The notes under the pieces are model-generated. The model was given only the letters and a program-made list of their open reading frames with translations, was not told the DNA's origin and did not search any database. From contig NW_023503293.1 of NCBI RefSeq assembly GCF_014529535.1, positions 6,391,374 through 6,455,373 of the forward strand: DNA of 64,000 nucleotides, written 5' to 3'. The position numbers and the translations under genes are program-made. This stretch comes from Bradysia coprophila (lineage: Eukaryota; Arthropoda; Insecta; Diptera; Sciaridae). Of this stretch, positions 21,101 to 28,787 are shown piece by piece. The number at the start of each line of letters is the position of its first letter. The stretch's first letter is position 1.

Positions 21101-24013
21101 ACAGAGTAACAGAGTGACAAAGTAACAAAGGTTGGTAAAATTCATCAATTTCAAAATGTATGAAAACGAATTTCTTCATACAAATTTCTGCAAATTTCCA
21201 AGTTTTGAAATTTAATATCTCGGCCAAATCTTAACCTTATGAGGCGTGTGATAGCTCGTTGAACTCGTATGGACGCCCAGATTACGACTAAAATTACGAC
21301 TTTGGGGGTAGTAGGAGCAAAGGGGGAAAAGTCAAAAAGTTCGTGTATAAATGTTCCTCAGTCCTGCGGAAAAAAAATTTTGTCAAATTTTTCAGTGTGA
21401 ACGGACTTGCGACACGGCCCTTCACTAACGTAGGGCCATGATTGACATTTATGACTAAAATAATCGATTTGTTCTGGCTATAACGAAGTCCTTATAATAT
21501 ATCGAATTTCATGTTAGCAGGAATAAAATAAAAGATTTTGTGTTTACCTGTTGAGCATAATTTCATCAAATGACGTAACAGATTCGAGAATTATGCTTGG
21601 GGTCTGTGAAGTTTTTCGGAAAAGAATGATTTTAGATTCAGATTGCGATGCACAATCTTGCGTAATGCCATAGCCTGACGTATACAGCGGTCAATATCTT
21701 GACCCAGGCTTTTCAACAGCTGAGAGTAGCCGTTTTCTAATCATTGTCGTAGGTTTAAAGTTTCTGCTGTCAATTATGACTAGATACACTTAAATATTAG
21801 ACACACCCTTGAATTTCTCATTAAGATCTGTTGTCCATTATTCATACGAAGGTTAAACGATCTACAAGTACTCTTCCATTGAATTTGAGTTCAAACATTT
21901 TCTACCAACAAATGCTCGAAGAAAGCTTCAGCGAAATCTGAAGGAAGAAATTTATCACTCGACATATTCAATCGTTTAATCTTTGTGCGAGATAAGAACG
22001 CTCAATCCAACCATGGTTTGATTAAGGAAACAAATCGTATTAATTGAACAGCAAACTGATTGAGAGAATCAATAGTTAAATTGACGCATTACCATGGACG
22101 GAAATCCTTCAATTAAAATGAAGAGAAAGAGAAAGAAAATGATTCAACAATTTCAATTAAATTAAACAAATATTTTCTTATTGTTCTTGCTGATTGTTTA
22201 ATGTTTGCTCTGTGCGCTCATATTTATGTACATTAGGATGCAACGGAAAACCATATACTGTTGCTTATCTTGGCCACATTAAATAAAATAATAAATAATC
22301 GGGACAAGTTGGAGAAGTTATCACTAAGACTATAGAATGGGAACCTCGTTCAAATGTGTTGGTATTTGATACACAGCGACATTTTGAAAGCTAGTTAGTA
22401 CGGCGGAATTCACATTTGATATTTAGTGAAATATTTCAAATTTAGAAAATATTTCAAAGTTTTGGGTACGTAAATGTCCTACTGGAACTCGTTGCGTTTC
22501 GTTAACAATTAGACTTTAAAGAGCGGTCATTAATTGCTTCGCTTCATACATGATTCCATACATCTATGCGACTGAACAATCATTCTTATTATCACCATTT
22601 TCATTGCAGGAACATGGATTGCCTCATTTCTCGCCATCGGAGCGTGGTGCGGAGCCATTCCAATGGGTATGACGTGCAAATCATTCGGATTCCTGGACTA
22701 AATATACTAAGTGTATCTCTGTTTGCAGGTATTTTGGCGGAGAAAATCGGCAGGAAAAAGAGCGCAATGGTAATTGGTGTGACTTTTACTATCGGATGGG
22801 CTGCAACAGTTTTTGCCAGCAAAGTTGGTGTTCTCTACTTTGCTAGATTTGTGATTGGTTGGTTACCAGAGACTCATTCTAGTCATTCTTCATTTAATAA
22901 TATCACTCGATTATCGCAGGTATTGCCACCGGTGGCAGTTGCGTTGTTACTCCGATGTTTATTTCGGAATTCGCAGAGATGTCAATTAGAGGACTGCTGG
23001 GAACGTGTTTTCAACTGTTTTTAACGATTGGCATTCTGCTGGTTTTCGTGGCTGGCACACTCATATCGTGGGTGAGCTTAAGCTGGGTATGTGGAGTTGT
23101 TCCAGTTGTATTCGTTGTTGGAATGTTTTTTGTTCCGGAAAGTCCGACATGGCTGTTGAAACAGGTACGAAAACTTAGGTTAATAAGGTAAACTGGGGGT
23201 GAGCAGAGCATGTCACTTACAGCGGCTATTTTATCTCAATAGGAACGGCACACCGACGCAACGCTTGCACTGAAATGGTTTTGGGGAAAATATTGTGATG
23301 CAAATGCAGCCATCCAAGAAATCCAAAATGATCTGGAAGCGTCTGGCGGTTCTGGTACGATCCGAGATTTGCTTAGGAACCCCACCAACCGTAAAGGTTT
23401 CATCATATCCATAATGCTAATGTTTTTCCAACAATTTTCCGGCATCAATGCCGTCATCTTCTTTACGGTGGACATATTCCAAATGGCTGGCAGTACATTA
23501 AATCCGAATTATTGTTCCATTATCGTTGGAGTCGTACAAGTTTTGATGACATTCGCCGCGGCTGCCCTCGTCGAACGTGCTGGTCGAAAAATATTACTTA
23601 TTCAAAGCAGTGCCATAATGTGTCTGTGTCTAACCGTGTTGGGTATCTACTTCAAGATAAAAGATGCCGGCACAGATGTATCCGCCTTCGGTTTAGTTCC
23701 ATTGGTCAGTCTAGTGCTATTCATCATCAGCTTTTCGTTGGGATATGGACCCATTCCCTGGATGATGATGGGGGAGCTGCTGGCACCAGAAGTAAAGGGA
23801 ATTGCTTCGTCGATCGTTGTTCTGTTCAATTGGACGTCTGTTTTCATCGTCACCAAAACGTTCCCGTTGTTATTGACATCATGGGGTAACGATATCACAT
23901 TTTGGATATTCGCCGTTGTGATGGTGATCGGCACGATTTACGGATTCAAAGAGTTGTTCGAAACAAAGGGCAAAAGTAATGCACAAATTCAGTTGATGCT
24001 TTCTAGCAAGTAA
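3164..24013 (+). CDS. Tret1-like: Tret1-like facilitated sugar (trehalose/hexose) transporter, multi-exon with alternative first exons
   Basis: This is a major-facilitator sugar porter for uptake of trehalose or hexoses at the plasma membrane. The shared body is exons 14324-14432, 14511-14627, 22610-22666, 22729-22857, 22920-23164 and 23243-24013 (TAA stop). All are GT-AG with matching phases 0, 1, 1, 1, 1, 0; the donor at 22858 (GTTGGT) is weak. The body joins in phase 0 to one of three first exons, at 3164-3196, 8186-8257 or 11907-11951, giving proteins of 486, 499 or 490 residues, the normal family size with 12 predicted helices. In the 490-residue form TM1 carries GLAWTAPV, followed by LAEKIGRKK, PMFISEFAEMSIRG, VPESPTWL (end of the N-half), QQFSGIN at 297-303, ERAGRK, GPIPW at 403-407 and ETKG at 474-477. 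The intron from 14628 to 22609 is about 8 kb and repeat-laden. No obvious poly(A) signal was found soon after the stop. Substrate and orthology within the large Tret1 family are not resolved. Confidence 0.9.
3197..4380. other. Intron or intergenic stretch, nothing recognised
   Basis: AT-rich sequence between candidate first exon A and the large fold-back element. No exon, known repeat or RNA gene could be supported. Confidence 0.4.
5355..5720 (-). CDS. Unrecognised 121-codon frame in the fold-back loop
   Basis: An open frame in the single-copy loop of the giant fold-back element. It includes one hydrophobic stretch (GFVYWSVAAMAVYYYFDIII) followed by a charged tail rich in Arg, Glu and Lys. 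It does not resemble a transposase or any family I recognise. It might be a captured fragment of a host membrane-protein exon, or a chance frame. No promoter, splice sites or poly(A) signal support it. Confidence 0.15.
   Translation of the reverse strand: MLSWSKAMVLVGDEMKSMVTSGTPDVWRCEEIISFIESFDGIISMAGFVYWSVAAMAVYYYFDIIIFKHLPFSKAVKSAAHIERETERDNYISSSNVRRVERMMDYRVVQWITRSVCIDQK
5878..5915. repeat. Short perfect hairpin
   Basis: AATCTGGCACACCAT at 5878-5892 is exactly reverse-complemented at 5901-5915, with an 8-nt spacer. A related GTGTGCCAGATTCCCC lies near 5991. It is in the loop of the giant fold-back element. Confidence 0.7.
6311..6462. mobile_element. ~150-bp palindromic MITE nested in the fold-back loop
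   Basis: A 29-bp perfect inverted repeat (6358-6386 against 6406-6434, containing CAGATATCTCA and its complement) forms the core. The outer ends read CCCAGTGAAAAAA and, in reverse complement, CCCAGGTAAAAAAA. It sits in the loop of the giant fold-back element, so it inserted into that element or was carried along with it. Confidence 0.6.
7494..7750. mobile_element. ~257-bp MITE with 29-bp terminal inverted repeats
   Basis: TAAGAGTAATTATACCTAGAGAGGAAATTT at 7494-7523 is repeated in reverse complement at 7722-7750 with about one mismatch. A second inner inverted pair (TGTGGTCCCAACAT against ATGTTGGGACCACA) lies just inside. No coding capacity. It abuts the right arm of the giant fold-back element. 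Confidence 0.75.
8186..8257 (+). CDS. Tret1-like: Candidate alternative first coding exon B of the transporter
   Basis: ATG at 8186 opens 24 codons ending ...NSYGIHM. The last codon is ATG at 8255-8257, immediately followed by donor GTAAGC. The phase is 0, as required by the exon at 14324. A TTTCTTCAG acceptor-like string ends at 8213, so the exon may alternatively begin at 8214 as a 5'-UTR exon whose only start codon is the terminal ATG. Either way an in-frame transporter of up to 499 residues results. Confidence 0.4.
8776..8830 (+). repeat. 11-bp minisatellite, five units
   Basis: GCAGGTAGTAA is repeated four times exactly, and a fifth copy decays (GCAGGCAGTTT). It directly precedes nested fold-back repeats. 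Confidence 0.9.
8840..9040. repeat. Two adjacent fold-back repeats with CGAGGCGAAGCCGAGG core
   Basis: 8840-8942 is a hairpin: GGGATAAAAAGTTGAAAAGT on the left is mirrored by the right end, and CCGAGGCGAAGCCGAGG lies in the loop. 8951-9040 is a second hairpin whose ends read TAATGTATTTTACATGCT and complement. The interior of the second (GACGCATGTAGCA, GTACGGTTTTCGA) recurs inverted at about 18203-18265. Another CTCGGCTTCGCCTCG string lies at about 9092-9106. Confidence 0.75.
9041..10681. other. Transporter intron region, no gene
   Basis: No exon could be supported. 9240-9255 is a T-run. From about 10205 to 10440 the composition is less AT-rich (GGTGCATCGATTTCACCACC and onward), which may mark a dispersed element, but no ends were found. 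Confidence 0.3.
10682..10847. repeat. Imperfect inverted repeat, ~30-bp arms
   Basis: GTGTTAGCTTTCAATAAAAA near 10680-10705 is mirrored, with a few mismatches, by TTTTTATTAAAAGCTAACAT near 10818-10842. It is probably a small decayed MITE in the transporter intron. Confidence 0.5.
10848..11906. other. Intronic sequence upstream of first exon C
   Basis: No exon or repeat could be supported. The last 100 bp before 11907 are T-rich. A promoter for first exon C would be expected here, but no clear core element was recognised. Confidence 0.3.
11907..11951 (+). CDS. Tret1-like: Candidate alternative first coding exon C of the transporter
   Basis: ATG at 11907 opens 15 codons (MDPEKMARAMARWWQ), ending in phase 0 at donor GTAAAT (11952). 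Joined to the exon at 14324 it gives a 490-residue protein. The tail is a basic, Trp-containing amphipathic segment, unlike the Asn/Pro-rich tail from exon A. It is the first exon nearest the shared body (2.4 kb intron) and may be the main promoter's product; that is inference. Confidence 0.6.
11952..14323. other. Intron between first exon C and shared body
   Basis: AT-rich intron sequence. The short open frames seen around 13513-14067 on both strands overlap each other and show no codon pattern or domain. Nothing else recognised. Confidence 0.4.
14628..18200. other. First part of the 8-kb transporter intron
   Basis: No exon, transposase fragment or RNA gene could be supported on either strand. 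Several T-rich and A-rich runs occur (for example near 14914 and 17041). Confidence 0.35.
18203..18425. repeat. Fold-back repeat related to 8951-9040
   Basis: 18203-18265 is the inverted counterpart of the segment at about 8963-9025, including GTCGAAAACCGTACTTTTC. It is followed by a hairpin at 18305-18425 with arms carrying TTCGAGGTGTATGTGTGAGC and TTACAATACCCTC in opposite orientation. Confidence 0.7.
18435..18575. repeat. Long hairpin with 53-bp arms and purine-rich loop
   Basis: 18435-18487 and 18523-18575 are reverse complements with only about two mismatches, including GGTGTGTTTTAGACCCAGGT. The 35-nt loop is purine-rich (GAGCGACGCGAAGCGGAGCG), recalling the CGAGGCGAAGCCGAGG core near 8886. 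Confidence 0.85.
18660..18810 (+). repeat. Degenerate ~20-bp direct repeats
   Basis: Variants of GAATGCCGAAAGCAATCC occur at least four times (near 18668, 18690, 18759 and 18780). This is a decayed minisatellite and not a gene. Confidence 0.55.
19290..19350 (+). repeat. Two tandem copies of a ~30-bp unit
   Basis: TTCCAATATTTCATCCCTAG followed by AGATTACAAA occurs twice back to back. It lies inside an open frame of 135 codons that has no other support. Confidence 0.85.
19581..19692 (+). repeat. Dispersed repeat, copy 2
   Basis: Second copy of the 931-1044 repeat, same orientation, with scattered substitutions and a 2-bp length difference. It keeps the GCTATATAAGAC string and the CTGTAACAGGTTAA end. 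Confidence 0.7.
19881..20412. mobile_element. Fold-back element with 229-bp arms, GTGACGCAAGTCC family
   Basis: 19881-20109 and 20184-20412 are near-identical reverse complements around a 74-nt loop. Repeated internal words are GACTTGCGTCAC, CACTTGTGACGC and ACCGATATCAGTTCTTTTGT. Decayed relatives of the same wording appear at 44405-44810 and in part at 21390-21420 and 55510-55535. No coding capacity. The minus-strand open frame across the right arm is a shadow of the arm sequence. Confidence 0.85.
20560..20695 (+). repeat. Degenerate GAAAATTTGATGAAAATC short tandem array
   Basis: About eight diverged copies of an 18-bp unit of the form GACGAAAATNGAAAATTT run head to tail. This is low-complexity AT-rich sequence. 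Confidence 0.6.
20698..20997 (+). repeat. Two diverged tandem copies of a ~147-bp unit
   Basis: Both copies start GACGAC(C/T)TTT and include CTCATAGCTCC, ATTTTCCGAGTTAT and ATCTGCC in the same order. They are about 80% alike by eye. They continue into sequence (21200-21420) that is shared, inverted, with 44405-44600, so this is part of a dispersed repeat of about 1 kb. Confidence 0.65.
21200..21425. repeat. Dispersed repeat shared with 44405-44600
   Basis: The string GTGTGATAGCTCGTTGAACTCGTATGG recurs inverted near 44556-44580, and GGACTTGCG(A/T)CAC occurs at the far end of both. The order of shared words is the same in the two places. Confidence 0.55.
21426..22609. other. End of the 8-kb transporter intron
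   Basis: No exon or repeat could be supported before the acceptor at 22609. Confidence 0.35.
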
Positions 24014-24589
24014 CTTTCGACAAAAAATGCCACTGACAAAGACACAAAAATTTGAATGCATTTAGCGTAAGGATGTTGCTGGATAACACACACAATGTAG
24101 ATGTCAACCTTTTTATGAAAATACTGTCGTACGCTTAGAGTCAAAATTGTTTTTAGGTAAATTAGTGTTAGGTCGTAGGTGGAACGATGTCGAATTTGTA
24201 ATGCACTATTGTGGTCCCGCGTATTTCATATCATCAATCCACTTTTCTTGTAGATTTTGTATGGAGAATTTTATTCATAAGAACAGTAAGTTCCGAAAGG
24301 ATATCAACATGAAATTTTTCTTGAATGTACGATCGATCAAGTCACATACCAGGGCCTAATATTGCGAAAATTTTTACTAAAACAAGCCACCAAATTTTGT
24401 GAATTTTGGTGAGATTTAGTGAAATATTTCTCAGTATTAGACCCTGTAACAGGACCTATTTTTAGGAATTTAATTTTTAAAAATTCCATAAAATTCATTA
24501 GAAATTACTACAAAATTTCTTACAGTCAGAGGCAGTTAAATTTCAGCATGAATTTTCTTCATATGTTTTTCAGCTGATCCACACATACA
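24014..24589. other. 3' flank of the first transporter
   Basis: Likely contains the 3' UTR. I could not find an AATAAA or ATTAAA in the first few hundred bases after the stop, so the transcript end is undefined. Confidence 0.3.
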
Positions 24590-24817
24590 GTCAAAACCGA
24601 GGGGGAAACAACAAGAGCGAATGGTGGGACAGGCTGCATTCGCCGTTGGAGCGAATGTAGGGAAATATGAATGAGTGGAACGAACGAGCGCAAATTATGA
24701 ACGAATGATGAGAATATGTGGTCGAATGACGGAAAAATGTTGTCGAATGCAGGAAAATATGAGCGAATGGTGGGACAGGATTTTCTGTTGTTGTTTCCCC
24801 CTCGGTGCAGTTTTGAC
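24590..24817. mobile_element. ~228-bp element with inverted ends and internal GCGAATG repeats
   Basis: The ends are inverted repeats (GTCAAAACCGAGGGGGAAAC on the left; complement at right with a 2-bp insertion). Inside, GCGAATGGTGGGACAGG occurs twice in direct orientation (24617 and 24763), and shorter CGAATG(A/C/T) words recur about every 20-25 bp. No coding capacity. Confidence 0.65.
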
Positions 24818-24873
24818 CGAGTGCAGAATTACCATGAAATGTTAACATATTTCCGACCAGTGCCCATATTCGC

Positions 24874-25080
24874 GAAAATATTTTCACAAATTTTCTAAAA
24901 TTTTCGCGATTTTCTCAAGTTTTCACAAAAAACTTTTAGGGAAAATCCTCGAAAATATGGGAAAATTCGTGAAAATATTTTCACAAATTTTCTAAAATTT
25001 TCGCGATTTTCTCAAGTTTTCACAAAAAACTTTTAGGGAAAATCCTCGAAAATATGGGAAAATTCGTGAAAATATTTTCG
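24874..25080 (+). repeat. 97-bp tandem repeat, two perfect copies plus partial
   Basis: GAAAATATTTTCACAAATTT begins copies at 24874 and 24971, and a partial copy starts at 25068. The two full 97-bp units look identical, so this is a young duplication. Confidence 0.93.
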
Positions 25081-28000
25081 CTTATATAGGCACTGTTTTC
25101 GACTGTCCCTAGCGTCGTTGTCCATTAAATGTGATTGCAGAGCTACGGAATGTTAACAAGAAATTCTTACTTGTGATAAATTTGAAAATTACAAACAGAA
25201 TGGTTCGACTATACATTTCCGGCTAAACAAATATTGTTGAATTGGACTCGTTTCGGAACGTTATAGGTATATGACCAACACAGTGGTCACAAGGATTTTT
25301 GAGGACTTTTAAGCGAATCGTTTTTTCACCTCGATTTCCCGGGCACATAACTTTTTGGCTCACCAGCCACCAGTCCTCTTTTTTCACCGCGTTGCATGAA
25401 TAGAGTCTTATTTAAAATCGAAAGTTCATCCTTCCGTTCGTCTACATATTAAAATCGTTTTGTCCGTCTCTATTTCAATTTTCGTATCTGGGATCTGGTC
25501 CACTGAAATTCCTTTTCTTCGATCTTCGTGCAGAAATTTGAGACGGTCTAATCGGTCACCAATCAATATTTCGCTGAAAAATAAAATTGAGAATATATAC
25601 AAATTTACCGCAACGATTCGTGATTATCAGAGAACGTTTAAACGTAAATTGATGGACAGTGTTGTTTGAATGTTTGTTTCAGCATAATATTTCGTTGCAT
25701 TGTACGCAAACCGTTGCCATTCCATGTCATTTAAGTGACCAATTAACTAATCACAGCAAACAAACCAGAAAATGTTTCAATTTAACTATGCCAATGAATA
25801 TGTTTGCGTATAATGTAACAGAATACGTGCAGAAACAAATGGAATGGAAACATCGACGAACTTGTTTCTATTAATTTGCCCCATAAACTACAGATATTGC
25901 TTCGAAGTTTATTTAAGCAGGTTCAAAATTCAGAGAGTTATTTCCTGTATTAAACGTTGGATTAAACTGATTTTTCAATTTCTATGTTTTCCTTCAATCG
26001 CAACACGTCACCGAAAATCGCATTGAGTGCCCCAAAAATGCGGAAACTAGAAAATATTTTTATCCGACTATCCCGAACTCACTTCAATAAAATTTTTCTT
26101 TCTCTTATTTTACCTTAAGTGCAGCGAATAATTTTCGGGAAAACATTTTTCTTATGTTTTCCAAAATTTTCCAAAAATATTTTCTGATAAAATTAAAGAA
26201 AATTCAAGAAAATGTGTTAAAATGTTTTCTCAAAAAATCACTGCTCAAATGAAACTTAAGAGACGATCACCAATGATCCGTGATCTATCCATGTAAACAA
26301 AATCTTTTCGATATTTTATTTAGTTCTTAAGTTAGAGTAGGTGTATAGGTGTAATACCACCATGGTGTATGCGAGTGTTTTAGTTTTCGTTTTTCTTTTG
26401 TATTAGGTGAGTTGTACTTAAGAAATATTAGTTTTTAGTTAATTTAGTTCCAAACGGAAAATTTGTAAATTTTTAATCATTTGTATATATGAGACCCTTA
26501 CTTGGACTACATTTTTAGATTTTAAAGGGAAAAAAACGCACACAAAAAGAAGGAGTTTTTCATAAAATTAAACTCGCTGTTTTCCTGGTATAAAATTAGT
26601 CAATTGAATAAAAATTATATTTTTTTAAGAAATTGTCCCTGAATGTTATGCTAAGAAATGGAACAATGATAAGAGACAAAAAAATATATTTGTAAAAACG
26701 ATTAATGGAAATAAAGTGTTTAATAAATGCAGAGAAGTCCATGTGTGCGATAAATATACATTCTTTCAACGTCATCATCATTTTTTTTTGCTTTAACAGC
26801 GTCAGTTGCGATTATCAATCCTTCCAGGTCCTTATACCAATCTTTTTAACATACATTCTGCTACATAAAATAACGCTATGGCTTCACCGATCTTTTTCGT
26901 CGTTGTCCAGACCGAATGGCTTGCTGTTTTGAAGGTTTTAATGTTCTCTTCTTCAACCGCACCTAGCAACTCTTTTCATCGTCTTTATGGGAGAGCGAAG
27001 ACATTAATTTGCAACGAACTTGCAACCAAAGATTCGGCAAAGTTCATCGCTTACTTCTGTCATCGCTGTCGATATAAAATGACAAAGCGTTCTATGTATG
27101 ATTGTGTGCAATTTTAGGTAATGAGGTTATCAGAAAACAGTTTTTTTACGGATTGTCTATACTTTTACTTCAAATCCAAATGGTATCCACTTGACCTTAA
27201 CTATAGTCTGGTATCACTCTTCGATAAAGTTATTTTCTCAACTCAGTGACGAAAAAAAAAACTTTCGTAGGATTTATTGTGAAAAAATATTGTTACGAGT
27301 TTCGAATTAGAAAGACTTAGAAATTTTGGTGCCACGATTGGATCTATACTAAGATTACCACATATCGCTTTTTGTGATCAATCGTTTCCAAGGGTGTTAG
27401 TGGTGTTGAGGAATTTCGCGCAGCGTCATTCACAATAATTTTGTTAACTTTTGAAAGGTTTTATTTTTTACATGTATCGAATCTAACATTTAGGTAAAAG
27501 ACGAAACAACACAATTTTCTTCTGCGTTTCTTGACAATAAATTCAATCTTTGATTTATTGACAAAATAGTGACGTGTGAATCAACAAATATCATGGTGTC
27601 ATGGATAGTAGAGTTACTACCAACCCAATTACACCCATATCTTCCAAGTCTATCATTTCAATTTAATTTATTGCATACAAACAACAAGGATTTCTCCTTA
27701 TACAAATGTTTGGAAGAAAACAATATTACAGAAAGTTATAATAGTCAGGATAATTTCATTGTCATTGTAATTTTTTTTAAACACTCTCCCAAAGTTGAAA
27801 TTTTTTCCCCCTAAAATAGCTACTGCACCACATACACGAAAAATTTTGAAATGTTTTAAAGGCCAGCATATGGCGGCGTCAACACCTCTCACCATAATTT
27901 CAGATAAATGCGTTACGTATTGTCGGTGATAGGTAACAAAAACTATTTTGGTCACCCTAGTGCAGACCATTTTCTCATGATTTCTGGCGTGAAAAAATAA

Positions 28001-28206
28001 TCGAGGATTTTTTTTGTTGTTGTAGATGTCTCAGAAGGGTCCCCTGAATCAATTACTGTATATCCTCCAAAAATCGCCGAAGGCTTGTTTTCCTGTTTCA
28101 TACAACTTTTTCGAAGTTTTGGCAAATTGACTCTTAAATTTAATTTTCCATCGATTTTCAAATGATAACGGTCAATGTGCTTCATTATGCAGACGAAATC
28201 TTTAAG
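25081..28206. other. Intergenic, nothing firm
   Basis: No exon could be supported. 26140-26235 is rich in TTTTCCAAAATTTTCC words; a similar low-complexity tract lies at 33735-33835. Confidence 0.35.
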
Positions 28207-28403
28207 TATAGTTTCCACTTAAAAAGAGCACTCCGTTTAGCCTCCGTCTACATGACAGTTGTAAAATAGAACAAAAGAACTGTCACGCAAACGGAGTGGA
28301 AATTGAATTTATTTCAATTTTTTACTCCGTTTACGTGACAGTTCCTTTGTTCTATTTTACAACTGTCATGTAAACGGAGTGCTCTTTTTAAGTGGAAACT
28401 ATA
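28207..28403. mobile_element. Palindromic MITE, ACTCCGT family, ~197 bp
   Basis: The two halves are reverse complements: TATAGTTTCCACTTAAAAAG, then GCACTCCGTTT, a GACAGTTGTAAAATAGAACA block and ACGGAGT. The left half has a small insertion (about 9 bp) after the first CTCCGTTT. No coding capacity. Confidence 0.8.
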
Positions 28404-28416
28404 TTTTAAGTGCCCA

Positions 28417-28550
28417 TTCCACTCAAAAAAAGTACTCCGTGAGAGAGCCGTGAGAGAGCAATCTGTTAAATAAACAAAGAAAAATTGAAAAAATTCAATT
28501 TTGTCTCTCACACGGAGTACTTTTTTTGGTAAGAGGAAACCAAGCATTAA
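28417..28550. mobile_element. Palindromic MITE, ACTCCGTG subfamily, copy 1
   Basis: AAAAAAAGTACTCCGTGAGAGAG on the left is mirrored by CTCTCACACGGAGTACTTTTTTT on the right, around TTAAATAAACAAAGAAAAAT. It directly abuts the preceding element. The same sequence in the other orientation occurs at 57765-57885, and a half-copy at 43972-44030. Confidence 0.75.
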
Positions 28551-28787
28551 CATTGTTCTCGACTGTATTGTTCTTGTAGCAAGTAATATGGTGAAAAAAT
28601 ATTTTGTTGAACTAGGAAACAAGGAAAAACTCATTTTTCGCTTTTCTAAAGTCGATTCGACATAATTAAATCGTTCAAATACTTTAGCTCGACGACTCAG
28701 CTGCCAAACAGGAAGCTCCTGTTCGATACTTTGCTCAAATTGGACAAAGGCAATCATTAGTAGAGACATGTTAATGGCGATTTTCAT
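28546..28787 (-). CDS. Unrecognised frame with signal-peptide-like start
   Basis: A minus-strand ATG at 28787 opens with MKIAINMSLLMIAFVQ, which resembles a signal peptide, followed by about 65 non-repeat codons with basic and hydrophobic patches. The frame continues into the MITEs at 28417-28550 and 28207-28403, which supply its remaining codons to 28314. No domain, splice site or poly(A) signal supports it. It may be a chance frame or a small gene whose 3' part is MITE sequence. Confidence 0.12.

Noticed and set aside
22601-24061. Minus-strand and alternative-frame ORFs over the transporter
   Set aside because: They are shadows of the plus-strand exons, which carry all the family motifs.
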